A stretch of DNA of 64,000 bases from Glossina fuscipes (Eukaryota > Arthropoda > Insecta > Diptera > Glossinidae). The stretch lies in contig NW_023998452.1 of the NCBI RefSeq assembly GCF_014805625.2, forward strand, positions 2,243,044-2,307,043, read 5' to 3'. Made by a program: the position numbers and the translations under genes. Position 1 is the first letter of the stretch, and every line of letters starts with the position of its first letter. The notes beneath the pieces are model-generated. The model was not told where the DNA came from and did not search any database. It worked only from the letters and a program-made list of their open reading frames with translations. Below, piece by piece: positions 1 to 12,200 of this stretch.

Positions 1-1032
1 TTCAATGGGTTCTATCCATTATTACACGCCGTTCTTACCCAACGTCATCAAATTTCAAGGTAAAAGAGAACCTGAAGATTAATCAAATTCATCGCTTCAT
101 ATGAAAAATAATTTCAAAATGGATCACTGATTCGAAGACTCATTAAGCAAATTAAAGGACCTTCGAAATATTGTGTAAGCCTGTATTGATAACTCGTCGT
201 TCTACAACAAGGCAGGAGTGAACTGCTTTTGGTCGAATATTCCTAAAAGCCACAATGATTCCTAAGGAACGAGCTGGTGAGATTCTTTTACGGCATTAAA
301 GAGCATAGACTGCTCTGATGCCAATGCGGTGTCAATCTCTACTTCATCTGTGATATATGAAAATCAATGAAAACGAGCTGGGGATGAATAAAAGCAATTC
401 TGAAGAGAGATGTGTGTGTTATCCAAGGTTCTAAAGTAAATTTCACTTAAGATAAGTCGAAACTTATGAAAGAGTGCCAAATATACATATCATCCCAGAA
501 AGTGCTTGACAAGTGGATTGAACCTTCATCCGCATTTCCGCAGAAGTCTTTGCCATTGAGCCTAACTTTTTCAATAATAACAAATCATTCGCTAATATCT
601 CTTAAAGAGTTCTAAAAAAAAGAGTTCGAATTTATTATAAACGTTATCGTTATTTACCTCAGAGGAGATAAAGAAAAATTTTGTTACATTGATTTACAAA
701 AAAATTATCTTTTCGTTATATTGTAACTAGCAACAGCAGAAATATACGTTAAAGAATTTTGCGCCGCGGACACCTTCGTCATGTGCGTTCTCTACGAGCG
801 ATAATGCAAGAAAAAAAAAAGGATGTTCACCAATAAAGCCATTTGTATTAGTCAAAGCGAATTGGCGCCAAACGTTTTGCAAGGCAAGTTACAAAATGTT
901 TGAAAAATAATAGCAAAAGGATATCATCTGGATGGCGTTACCGACTATGGCATAAGCGCTACTGTCCTCTAACTCGAACAATTCATGAAACCTTTTAAAA
1001 ATGAAATTTTCGAAAATCTAATTTATGAGGAT
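1..1032. other. Noncoding, nothing recognised
   Basis: AT-rich unique-looking sequence with no open frame of note, no RNA gene and no clear repeat. Confidence 0.6.
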
Positions 1033-1300
1033 TTTTATACCGGTAATCGAAGGATGAATGGTGTATTCATTTTGTCAAAAGCCTCAGAGACCGCTTAAAG
1101 TGTGTATATTCTTGACCAGCATCAAATTTTGAACCGCTTTAAACATGTCCATCTGCTTGTCTGTTTGTCCGTATAATTTTTTAATGGTAAAAATTCTCCG
1201 GGTTCAAATTTGGCATCCCTTGACCATAGTCCGTCCACATGACCACACTACACCATAGTCTGATTTTCAAAAATAAAATGAATTTGGTTTTTTGTATAAA
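1033..1300. repeat. Dispersed repeat fragment with TTTTATAC end and TGTCCATCTG block
   Basis: Begins with TTTTATACCGGTAATCG and continues TATTCATTTTGTCAAAA, the same order of blocks as the repeat at 8213-8860 (TTTTATACCCATCACTG, then GTTCATTATGTCAAAA). A CATGTCCATCTGCTTGTCTG block lies at about 1144. Such GTCTGTCCGT-containing repeats are common in fly genomes. Degraded, no coding capacity. Confidence 0.45.
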
Positions 1301-4300
1301 CCACCGGCCACAACGATAAATGTATGCATTTATATTCCATGGATGGTCCTGCACCACCTGCACAAAAATGTAAACAAAAATCGGCCACGAGTACTCAATA
1401 TTATAAAATTCCTGCATCCAGGCAGAAGCTTTAGAGACGACATAAAGTCCTCATTGATCGGCATTAATGCATGATGGGTATAAAAAAGATTCTGCCGCGG
1501 TTGAATATCCTATATTTCTTTCCTTGTTCAATTTCAAATTACTTTGGGACGATTTGCAGAATATTCATTCACACGTTTCAAAAAGTCAGTAATAAATATT
1601 TTGTCAAGAAGAAAACAATTTCGAAACTTCTCCGAATGGCTCCCTCTCCTTCTCTCTCTCTCTTTGCTCTCTTTCTATTGCATGGAATTGCGCATTCAAG
1701 AATACCGCCTAAGATTCGCTATTTGAATCGCAAGTGCTTTAATAAAGGTTTCATACCGCAAATATGAAGATTTCGTTGGGAAAAAAAAACAAAAAAAATC
1801 TAAAGAAACGTTTAAAAAATTTGAAAGTGCCAAAGGTATCACACAAACTATAATTTATATCCTTAAAGTTTTGCATGTACATTCATGTGTACGACGACGC
1901 ACAAAACGGCAAACTTTAAATTTAGCCAACTAACTTGCATACAAACAGCGGTTACGCATAACTTTTTGAATTTCAACAATTGTTGGTTTTTTTTTTTTTC
2001 TTTACTTATTTGCTTACTTTTTGGACAAATTTAAAAGAAAAAAAAACAAAAGAGTTTTTTTTTACTGAACAACTGCAAAAGAATGTACTGAAGAAGATAT
2101 ATTTTGTTCATTTTAAAAAATTAAATATAATGTTAGTGTGTATATGCATGTGTGAAAAAATAATGGTTTGCATGTGAGTGTTATGCAAAGACTAAAGGGC
2201 GTCATGTTTGAAGTTAAGGAAGGAAACGCACAGAGATGACCAAGAAACAGTCTTGATATTTTCCCTGCTATTTTTTCATCCATCACGAGGTTACATAAAA
2301 TTATTCCAAAGTATATAACGCATAGAAGACTACGCATCGAAGACCACATCAATTTTATATGAAATTTTGCTAGAACATAAAATGCAGAACTATTTCAGGT
2401 ATTAAGTGTGTTCCAAAAAAAAAAAAGGTGACCTTTCCAATTTCGTGGGCTATGTACATTCGATTTCTGGCCCTCTTCGAGCTTTTTCTCTTCCCAAAAG
2501 TGAAAAGACCCCTGAACAAACGCTTAAGAAGATAAAGACCGCATAGTTGAAAGAGCTCAAAGACCATAACCGAAAGCCCACACCATAAGCGTTTGCGCTA
2601 GTACAAGTGTATTATTTCGAAGGGGGATTACTTTGAGGGGGACAAAAAAGATACTGATGAATACATAAATATTTTTCGAGAAAAATAAAAAGTCGCCATT
2701 TTTTTTGCACACACCTCGTACATATTGCTAACAAAAGTTTATTTTTCCTGCAAATCTTTGCTTAAAAAAGTTGATCCTGAATTTTTCCCTCCTACGATGA
2801 TGATATGAAGTTTAATTCAAAAACTAGCCAATCCAGCCACAATCGATATAAACGCTCGAGCAGATTATTAAAGTTTTGGTTGAATTGATTAGATATTTGT
2901 AAGGTTACGCATTACTAGTCTTATAAATAACTTAAGTGGGGTAATCGAATGTAATCGTGTAATGAAGATCAATTAAATACGATCATCGCATATTTCTCGA
3001 CACTAACTACTATAGTAGACTGATCTGCCCTACTCTTATAAAGCGAATTTAATCAGCTTTTGCTCAGTGTATCATTGCATGATGCAAACGATGTCACGAA
3101 AGCACTTGCATGTATTTTGATCAGCGAAATCTATCATGAACTAATGCGACATATCAATATACACAAGGATTATGTTCGAAGATTTCGACCCCTTCCTACA
3201 TAAAATAACAATTTGCAGCGTAGTCACCATATATAACACATTCTGATATAGCTCGCGATTTCGAAATGCCGAAGAAGTGTGAGACTGGGTCGATGGTTGG
3301 ATCACTGCCAAGCCAATATCGTTCTTTTAACACAGTGCCGCCATGTTCTCAGAAAGGTGCAGAAAAGTTTTAGAAAATGATGGACAATATTTTGATCAAC
3401 ATATATATTGTACCAATTTTTCTCAAGCGGAAAAAATGATCAAAATACCTGCAAGCACCTAATAACATTCTCCAATGATCAGCATAAAGCGTTGGTAAAA
3501 ATGTGTAAAAAAATGCCTCTGTTCGTCAAATAGTTTACGAACCAGCTATTTTGCTTTACGCTTATAATTTATGTTCCTCCGTGTTTTTAAATTCTCTGCT
3601 AAAGTAAAAAAGTATACAAGAATTTTTTTTCGAACGCTTTGTTGTTAGTTTTCTTTCATCGACATTTTAAATAAATTGGAAAAAAGGAAAAATCAAGTTA
3701 AAAAAGGTCATACGTCCACTATACAGTAAACAGGGCTTTTTTTTAATAAGAGCAATGGTATGCTATTTTGGCAAAATTCATTTAGTTCATTTCAAAACAG
3801 TTTCCACCTTCAGACTCTATATCGTTTTGTCGAAAAAGTGCTTTACAGATGTACTTAAGGATGTTGATGTGTGCCTTTTAGAGAGCCCCTAATATGGCGT
3901 ATGCTTGATAAAAAACATTTTTTTGAATAGATGAAAATCCTACCCCGATCGAGTGGGCGTGGCTCATAATCACAAATTTCGATCGATAAGTCCCGTATGC
4001 CTTTTTTTTTTGTTTGGAAAAATTTGAATAGACCTAACGATCTAATGCCTTAAATCTATGACTATGATTGGCTAATCTTTGATGGGCTCCTGCGATTCAA
4101 TTGTTTTCGAAATTTATCATAACCGATTCCAGTAAAACTGTGAGTGAAAGATTATATCCTAAATCATGTACACATTCACGATCATCCACTCGCGTGGAGT
4201 TACCTCACATTTTTGCCTTTCCTAAAAGGGAGTCCAATTTTAATTTGGTTCGCGTTTCTACTAAGGTAATTGTTACGATATGTGAGAGAATAGGAAAACG

Positions 4301-4746
4301 GTGAGAAAAGCTAAACAAAAATAGAAAATGCAAAACGCAAAAAATAAAAAAATTAAATCGTCGAAAATTAAAGAAAAAAATATTACTATTTACCATACAG
4401 TGGTACAATTGGCGAAGGGTTACAAGAAGCAAAGTATATCATGAAAAATTGTAATTTTATTTAATGTTACGCAACCTGCATTTTTCTGACATGTCTTGAA
4501 CTGATAAATTTTGATCATACGAATGAAATTGAGTTTATCGGATGTGTTCTAACGTCCTTCAAGACATATCAAAAACCTGAAGATGCGTAAAGTCTAACCA
4601 AGTACATTGCAGTCTTTCAGTGTTTCTACGGCGACTGCACCTAACACTTATTTAGTTGTTGTAACTTAGTTTTTTTAGTTTGGTTGAAATTTAAATGCTT
4701 CCTAACATTTTTAATTTTAATGCTTACTTTGTTTGCTTTTTTTTAG
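1301..4746. other. Upstream noncoding DNA, no gene recognised
   Basis: Only small open frames with no recognisable protein, plus several poly-A/T runs. Probably foxo upstream intron or intergenic sequence. Confidence 0.5.
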
Positions 4747-4824
4747 TTCGTCGTAGCGACCGAGAGAACGACAAGGAGATAAAGAAAGACGGATCGATTA
4801 GCGGGAACCAAAATTCTACGCTGA
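4747..4824 (+). other. Candidate noncoding exon (possible foxo 5' UTR exon)
   Basis: A 78-nt segment, less AT-rich than its surroundings, with a good pyrimidine tract and acceptor before it (TTTGCTTTTTTTTAG, ending 4746) and a GTAAGA donor after it (4825). It has the layout of an internal exon. Only splice-site appearance supports it; transcript data are needed. Confidence 0.2.
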
Positions 4825-4959
4825 GTAAGAAGAATTAAGACTTGCATTGGCGTTATAAACGTAGCGATAGATTTATTGATTCCACATTATTCGTTGATGG
4901 ATGCAGTAGAATTGTATATTAAGTTTGTGCAAATGTGTGTTACATACAGATGGACTTGA

Positions 4960-5310
4960 GAGAGACCCAGCCTTTCTTTCTATAGATTGTTTTATAAAGG
5001 GATCGAGTATCGAGATCGATTCGGAATCACTTTGATCTAGAAACTATCGGTCTAGGCTTGTCTCTCCGTCTGTCCGTCTTGTATTCTTATGTTGGATCAT
5101 TTTTTCGATCACTTCCCATATAGGTTATACGGTTATTAGGTTTGAATGGCTGTATTGAGGGAGGGGTGATATAAGCTATGGAATGGGAAATTGTGGTCTA
5201 CCATAAAATTTTGACATGTTTTCTACTCTAAACTATGAATACTATGGAAATCGGCAGATTTGCTTTGTACATGAAATCGAAAATCCTTTTTTCCAGTATT
5301 TGTGGTATTT
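4960..5310. repeat. Dispersed repeat, GTCTGTCCGT family, copy 1
   Basis: Shares a run of blocks with 43917-44200: an ATCGA-ATTC-GAATCA block, a TTTAAGTTTGTCTGTCC-like block (here GGCTTGTCTCTCCGTCTGTC) and TCGTATT-like sequence, in the same order and orientation. No reading frame. Confidence 0.5.
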
Positions 5311-6976
5311 GCAATGAAAATACTTGCTAATATATTTACGATCTGGTTTCCCTTCTCGGCTTAAGTTGTTTTTCATAAACTAATTAAATGCAACTCTCTT
5401 GAACCTAAGCGTAAGGGAAAAGTACTATGCTTTGAGTGAGTTCCTCGATGAATGAAATGACGGAAACAATTTTCCTTTAGATTACCTGCACTTCTTTTTT
5501 TAAGGTTTGATCTTCTTCAATCATGAAAATGTGGAAAATATGGAAGAAATATAAAAGGATTGGAGAAAGTAAAGTAGGGGTAAACAGGCACTTCGCCTGT
5601 CCGCCCTTTGCAAACTGTTCTTGAACGAAAACGCTTTGGTCAGTTCATTTTTGTGCCTGAAGGCATTTGCCATATTTGCCAGATATCTTATTTTGAATGC
5701 AAATTGATGGACCCTAGTCTTCGTCTAGATATCAATCTAGGCATCAAAGAGCTCGCGGGTTCAAATCTCAAGAACGATAGTGTACTTTGATTACAGCTAA
5801 AGAGGGTGCTCAGTCGGTAAATGTTATGCATTGTGACTACTTCGCTAAGTCTTTCTTTCTCTTTGCTCACTTCTTTTTGAATCTCATACGAGACATTGCC
5901 CGAGTAGTACGTCAAAGAAATTAATTAGGTGTGTTTTAAAAATTCAATGTCACGTTATCAAGTTTCGTAAACAGATTACCCCTTTGATTCAATCTTCAAT
6001 CAAGTGCTCTTTCTAATCTTTAGAACTAAAGGCATCTTTGCCGTTACATTTTCTCAATATTTTATATAATGAAAACATTTTTGAAAGAAATTAAATATTC
6101 AGTGCTAATATGGTTTTCTTCTTCTCTTCAAAATTTATCGAGTGACTTTTCTATAAAAGATTTTCAAATTTAAAAGAAGACTTGCTTTCCTACATGCGTG
6201 CAATGTACTATATAACAATTATTCTGGCAAAATTTTAATACGATTTTACCCAACTTGTCATAACGATATACTTTTCGCGCAGTTTATTTGACTTTGACTG
6301 TAAGCATGTTTTAATTGTGAAGAAACATATATTGAATCTCACCGAACACATATCCAGTGCAATGTACACAATTTTTTATTTTCTATAAGCAGATAGGGGT
6401 ACGTGCATGCCGAGGTATTTCTGCACAAACTTGTACACCTCTGCATGAGCGAACATTTGAAATGATTTAAAAATTTTAGCTCATTAACATATTTATGATG
6501 CAATTATCATAAACTCAAGGACATCTTTTTAAAGAAATACAAAAACCTGCATACATACGCATAACATGTTCAATGTTTCTGCAAAACACATTGCAATAAA
6601 ACATTGACGGCCCAACGTTAATATTAGTATGTTTGTTTTTTTTTTTTTTCGTTTTTAATAATCAAAAATCCTGTTTCATAGCTGCAGCAAGACGATCCGG
6701 TCCGTCCATTAACCAATAATAACGGCAACCTATAATAGTGAAGATGTAAAGCGCAGAATCCTGCGCTGCTGTGCGAAGCTATGAAGGTAATAAAGGTTGC
6801 CTCCCACTTTTCAACGAACGTTTTTACATTTAGTTTCATTTTTAAGGTGTGAAGAGGAATATTTTGTCTTGTCGAAGATATTTTCAAGTTTGAAAAGTCG
6901 TAAAAAGTTACGAAGAATTATTTCTACTCACACGTAAGTGTGTCTAAGATTTCTAAGGTGGAACTATTTTTATGTA

Positions 6977-7013
6977 CTCTCTCTCTCTCTCTCTTTCTCT
7001 CTCTTTCTCTTCC
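6977..7013. repeat. CT microsatellite
   Basis: Imperfect (CT)n tract interrupted by TTT. Confidence 0.9.
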
Positions 7014-7365
7014 TTTTTGATTTACTCCTTCCCCCTATTTGCCAAGCAGTGATTATATTCTATTAGTTGCGTACGTCTATCTAATGGGCATTCTGTGTGC
7101 ATATAATTACATGCATATACTTGTATATAATATATATATAGGCAGGCAATAGAAGTATGTAAATAGACGGGGGTAAAGTTTCTTAAGGTTCATTTCTTTA
7201 CTCGTTACCATAGAGAAAGTGTATGCGTGCGAGAAGTTTCTACAAAAATTTCAACAACAAGTGTCAGTTAATGCGAATATGTGTACATTCTTGAGTGCTG
7301 CTTGACTGCCTGTCTTTCGTGTATATAACGATTACATTTAAATATCGCAGAGCGCAGGTTTCACC

Positions 7366-7396
7366 TATATATTTTGCCCGGTCAAAACATTCAGTC
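7366..7396 (+). promoter_or_regulatory. Candidate core promoter (TATA box plus Inr)
   Basis: TATATATT at 7366-7373 is followed by the arthropod initiator TCAGTC at 7391-7396, putting the A+1 at 7393, 27 nt from the first T of the TATA element. That is close to the normal spacing. In AT-rich DNA such pairs arise by chance, so this is only a candidate for one of the alternative foxo promoters known in flies. Confidence 0.2.
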
Positions 7397-8212
7397 AGTT
7401 TCACTATACGCCTGTGAGTAAACGAGAAGGACTGATTTGAAAAGAACTTGATTTAAGTGAAAACGATTTCATATAATAAATCGCATATATATGTATGCAA
7501 TTGCATGCGTATGTGTTTACCTCTATGTTGCTGGCTGTGAGTGCGTTGCTTTTATCGTCTGATAGAATCAGCAAAGCATTGGTTTCTTCACCATCTGCAT
7601 GCGGTTGCAGATGATTCAAAATACTTACGCACATGTATTTATACATTTGTAAGAAAGAAAAAGTTCGTTCATTTTCTCACATTGCGCTGTTCTTGCTACG
7701 AGTTCGCTTTATATGCAGTAATCGGGCGATTTATTTATTTAGTTGCTTTTTACTCTACGATATGTATTAGGAAAGGTTAGGATTTTGTTTGGCGATTCTT
7801 CTTTTGCTTCTATGTTCGTGCGGGTGCATGCGTAAATTTCTTTTAAAGTTTGTATGAATTTGCGTTTCTCTCTCTATTATATTAATGCTTCGGCCGGTCT
7901 AAATAAATAATAAACAACAGTTTGGCGTTAATTGCATTCATTTACTCGCATTTTTGTGGATTGTATTGTAATTACAGCAAATAAATCGGTGGACTATGAA
8001 CCGTTCTACGAAGAATTAAAAGAAAAATATATATATGTTATGTTTGAATATATTTATATATATAATTCATTGTTTACTTCCTTAACTGTTTTAGAATGAT
8101 TCGTGAACTGCCGCATTGAGTACAGAAAAATATTGAGAGTAATATGAGCAATGAACCCGCTAAACCTTGTGTTTAAACACGACATAAAGTTCTCGATCTT
8201 GAGAGATTTTCC

Positions 8213-8860
8213 TTTTTATACCCATCACTGAAAGCTGAGGGGTATGTTCATTATGTCAAAACATTTGCAACGCCTAGAGGGAAGCATCAGAGGCCCCACA
8301 AAGTATGTCCTCCTTTATAATATCTGCTGTAAACATTATTCTGGCCGCAAAAATCAAGCTAGCGACATAAACTGGAAATACCTTTGCTTTTCAAAGGGAA
8401 TGAAAAATTGATTTTTTGCTCATTACTCATAAACTGTAGCAATTAAATGTAGCACCTGTACAAAAATGAAATACATTTACCATGTCTACCCGTTATTATA
8501 GTATATCAAAACTTAATTTTTTTTAAATATCTTTACAAGGTGCAGAAGCAAACTTCAAAATCCCCATAATGTATATAAGTTCTTGGCCAGTTTGCAATTT
8601 GAAATGCACCTAAACATGTCCGTTTGTCCATCTGTATGTTTGCGCGACTGCGTAGTATTTGGGGTAAACATATTCCCGTTACCGAAATGAAGAAAGATAT
8701 CGCTAACAAATCGCCAAAGTGACTTAAACTTTCCCAAGGACATGCCTAGAACCCCCACATGACTATGCGGCAAAAACTTTTATTTTGAAAATGGAAAAAG
8801 TCAGCCGCGGCCACTCCATATTGTAGAACATGAAAAAATTGGTCAAACATCGGTGATCTT
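8213..8860 (-). repeat. ~700-bp dispersed repeat family A, copy 1 (inverted)
   Basis: Starts on this strand with TTTTATACCCATCACTG, the end motif of family A. Its reverse complement runs parallel to 37160-37440 over long blocks, for example AACATACAGATGGACAAACG against AACAGACAGATGGACAGACG, then GGACATGTTTAGGTGCATT and CTGGCCAAGAA. No open frame. The distal end is not sharp. Confidence 0.7.
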
Positions 8861-9029
8861 ACCCGAGTGTTTTCGGAAAATTCTCAGAAAATGTATATAG
8901 TATTCCTTACAAAAATAATATTCAGTCTATTCATGCGTCTGCTCGTTCGCTTCTTCTTGTTTTTAAATATTTTAATATGTTCAGTCATTCAACGGATGTC
9001 ACCTGCTTACGTAATGAAGTGACGATCAG

Positions 9030-9215
9030 AGAGAAATGGAGGAAAGAGAAAGACAAATAGGGAAGTAGTGGACACTGTTATGCTGTTTCCTAAGCACTCA
9101 CTATAGCTATCACCAAGGTATAATCTCACGCATTAAGATTTGAACCAACGAATATTGCTTTGTAACCTCTCACCTAATCTTTCTCTCGGCTACTCAGGCC
9201 GATCTTGAAATTTTT
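9030..9215 (-). repeat. tRNA-derived SINE-like element, copy 1
   Basis: On the - strand it reads GAGTAGCCGAGAGAAAG (A-box-like) and then, after a tRNA-like spacing, GGTTCAAATCTTAATGCG (B-box-like). The downstream body, including the reverse complement of AGCACTCACTATAGCTAT, is shared with 30300-30470. Not a functional tRNA: the stems do not pair properly. Confidence 0.55.
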
Positions 9216-12200
9216 ACAATTGTAATATCGAAGTAGACCAAGCTGAAGACTGATTCGCATGTGTGTGCGTTATTCGCACAGAATACGCCTAAAAAAATTA
9301 CGTAAATATTTCGCACGTACGCGTGCAATACTGAGCTAAAAAATTTAAGGAGAATTTAAAAAAGCCGCGTTTCGAAATCATTTTAATAATAATTCTTTAT
9401 CTCTAGCATACATCTGTAGGAAGTTTGGGCATAAATTAATTTTAAAAACTGTTATGAGAACGATTAATAACTTTTCGTGATTGTTGAATAGTTGCTTGAG
9501 AAACCGGGCACCCAACATTCGTCCAAAACACACTAGTTGCGGTTATTAAGCTTTATACTACTTTTGATAGCAATGACTAGCGGAAATAGTCATATAATTC
9601 ATTTTTTACATTTAAGCATTCAATTAGTCTTGTATTACATGGTTTGACATCCAGTGACTATGATAATGAAAACTAATGGATAACGTTATCAGCGATTCTA
9701 ACACGCACCTTTAAGCATATATATATATACACCTTGGTTTTATTACAGAAAAAAAAACTGTCCATTTTTATCTTGTTGCTACCTGTTTGAAAAGAAATTA
9801 GTGCGGGTCTTCTATTCACACAAAATCTTTGAAGGTCATTTTTTCCGTTAAATGGATATTGTTTACTATTTGAGAATGTTTTCTGTACCCTTCGCGCTGG
9901 TATTTTTTTTTTTTTTTTTTTGCTTACCTGTAACTGTCCTTTAAGTAATTTATAAAAGAACGCTTAAATAATAATTCGTATTGAAACATGTAAAACATGT
10001 AAATATTCTTAAATATGTATATGTAATTATTACTAGATTATAACAATGTAGCGTCGAGTCCAGCTCGACCAAGGAGTGTGCCACAAATGCGTAGTAAAAG
10101 CGATCCATAACACTTAATCGTTTCCACTCTTATGTCTTTATTTAAAAAAAGCTATATTTCTGCATAAATGTGATTGTCTTTATAATGCCTATAATCTATG
10201 GTCTTCCATAGTGGTCCAATATTTGTTGTATTTGTTACAGTGGAAAGGGTTAAATACGATCGATTGCTTTTATTACTTATGTTCATCTGTGTAAATTTGC
10301 CAGGTATACGTGCTTATTACACAGTGTAAAATTATATGTTTACACTGTAATTGTTGTTTGTTGATACACTATTCTGTAATTCAATATTTTGCGGGATTTT
10401 TTTATTTACTATATAAATTTTACATTGTTTTTGCTAACGTCATTATTATCATTGTTTGTTTATTTATTATTCGATGCGTAATTGAGAAGTAGTGAAAATA
10501 AAGCACGTGGTTCGCATTCAACGTTCTTGAATAAACGATTTGTGGAGCATGTGGATTACATTTAAATTCTCTTAATAGTATGTACTTCAGGTTACGCAGA
10601 GAAAAGAAGCAACAACTGTATGCTAACATTCGTTTCTCTTATCTTTTATTGTTGATATTGTTGACATATTTTACCCAAGAGAAAAAACTATTATGAATAA
10701 CTAGATTAGTAACGTGTATTAATCAAGCCCAATACGCATTTTGTTGCAAACGTTGACAAACAAAGAGGAAATATATCGAGAAGAGAGAGGCAATATATTG
10801 TAATTCGATAATAATTTTTTGTATTTAATTGCACTATAAAGTAAAGATAAATAAAAAAAAGATTATAAAAAAGCAAATAAATATGGATATAACTGAAATT
10901 TTTTTTAAAAAAGTTTCGCGGACTACTTTATAAATATTTGTTATCCTCTTCGTAATTCGTCCTTGGACCAAAACACGTCAATGTAGTTGAACACAAACAC
11001 ATTAAACAAACAGACCGACAAGCTTAAATTGATGCGAAAAGTGATTTCGAATCACTATATAATATGGGTTATAGAAGGTCGATCTCAAGTCCTTCCAAGT
11101 ATTGTATACTTTCGCAAGTGATGTAGAGTATCAAACACAAGTGGTCAGGACTATGCCAAGCAGCAAGACTAATCATCTGGCATTAACATATACATATAGC
11201 TAATAAAAAATTAAAGTATTTGATATCCAGGATTCATCACAAAACGACATTAGCTTTCTTTCGTGTTTTTTGTTATTAAGTTTAATTAAATGTCATTCAG
11301 GTTTTTGCAGTAAGCGAAGACATGCACATAAAACAAATCTTTGACTGACCAACTAAACGTTTAATATCTTCATGTTTATAGTGATAACTGGTTGTCATAA
11401 AGATCAATGGCATATAAATTGCATATGCCGCGTCTAGACGGGGTTAAATGATTATACGAGTTGCATACTTTCGCAGTAAACGCGAAAGCGATACAAACGC
11501 TTTTACATTGAACGATCAACAAGGCAAAATTCCGTTTACTTGCTTATAAGTTTTTTTCATACTAGACGTGCATTGATTCCTTTCGTAAACTTTATAGGAA
11601 TATGTGCTGTTATCAAACTTTTTCCTATATTCTATAGTATCGTCAGAATTCGATTCTTTAATTTTTTTTTTGCTTTTTTTTTTTAATCGAAAATGTTAAA
11701 AATTGCTCTTTTAATAAAACTTAGAATCTTGCTCTTCTACCATGAGTACAAAGTTCAATACATTTTGCTTAGCAAAAAACTCATTAATTGACTTAGTAGT
11801 AGGTAAAAGCATTAATTATATATGTACTCCTGCACGTACATGCATGTATATGTAGGTATGTTTGTGCTTACGTTTGAATTTGAAGAAATCCCCAATCACC
11901 GAAATGGATTAAGAACAAGTTATATAAAGTGTCCGATCAAAGCATTTTACAGCGAAAAATAAAAAAGAAAAGGAGGAACCGGTTATTTAAATCAGAAACG
12001 ACAACAGCTGTAGCTTTTGACAGCGCAAATTGAGTGTGAAAGACGGCGAGAAGAAATTACTCAAAGTACACTTTGCCTGGCAATCGTGCATGGGCATCGA
12101 GTTTGTTGTTAATAAATTATTTAGCAAATGCGACAAATAGTATAAATATACGCAGTACCTGACAAAATACAGTCGTAACTCACAGTTATATTATGGGAAT

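Larger units (their letters stand above)
5311..8212. other. Upstream noncoding DNA with CT microsatellite and weak SINE trace
   Basis: Holds a CT-rich microsatellite (6977-7013), an isolated B-box-like GGGTTCAAATCTCAAG (about 5757-5772) and a TATA plus TCAGTC pair near 7366-7396. No protein-coding gene is visible. Confidence 0.5.

Noticed and set aside
1370..1377. FOXO-binding sites (GTAAACAA here; TTGTTTAC at 8070, 9859, 48196 and 57064) as evidence of autoregulation
   Set aside because: The core heptamer is expected many times by chance in 64 kb of AT-rich DNA, and the sites are not clustered.
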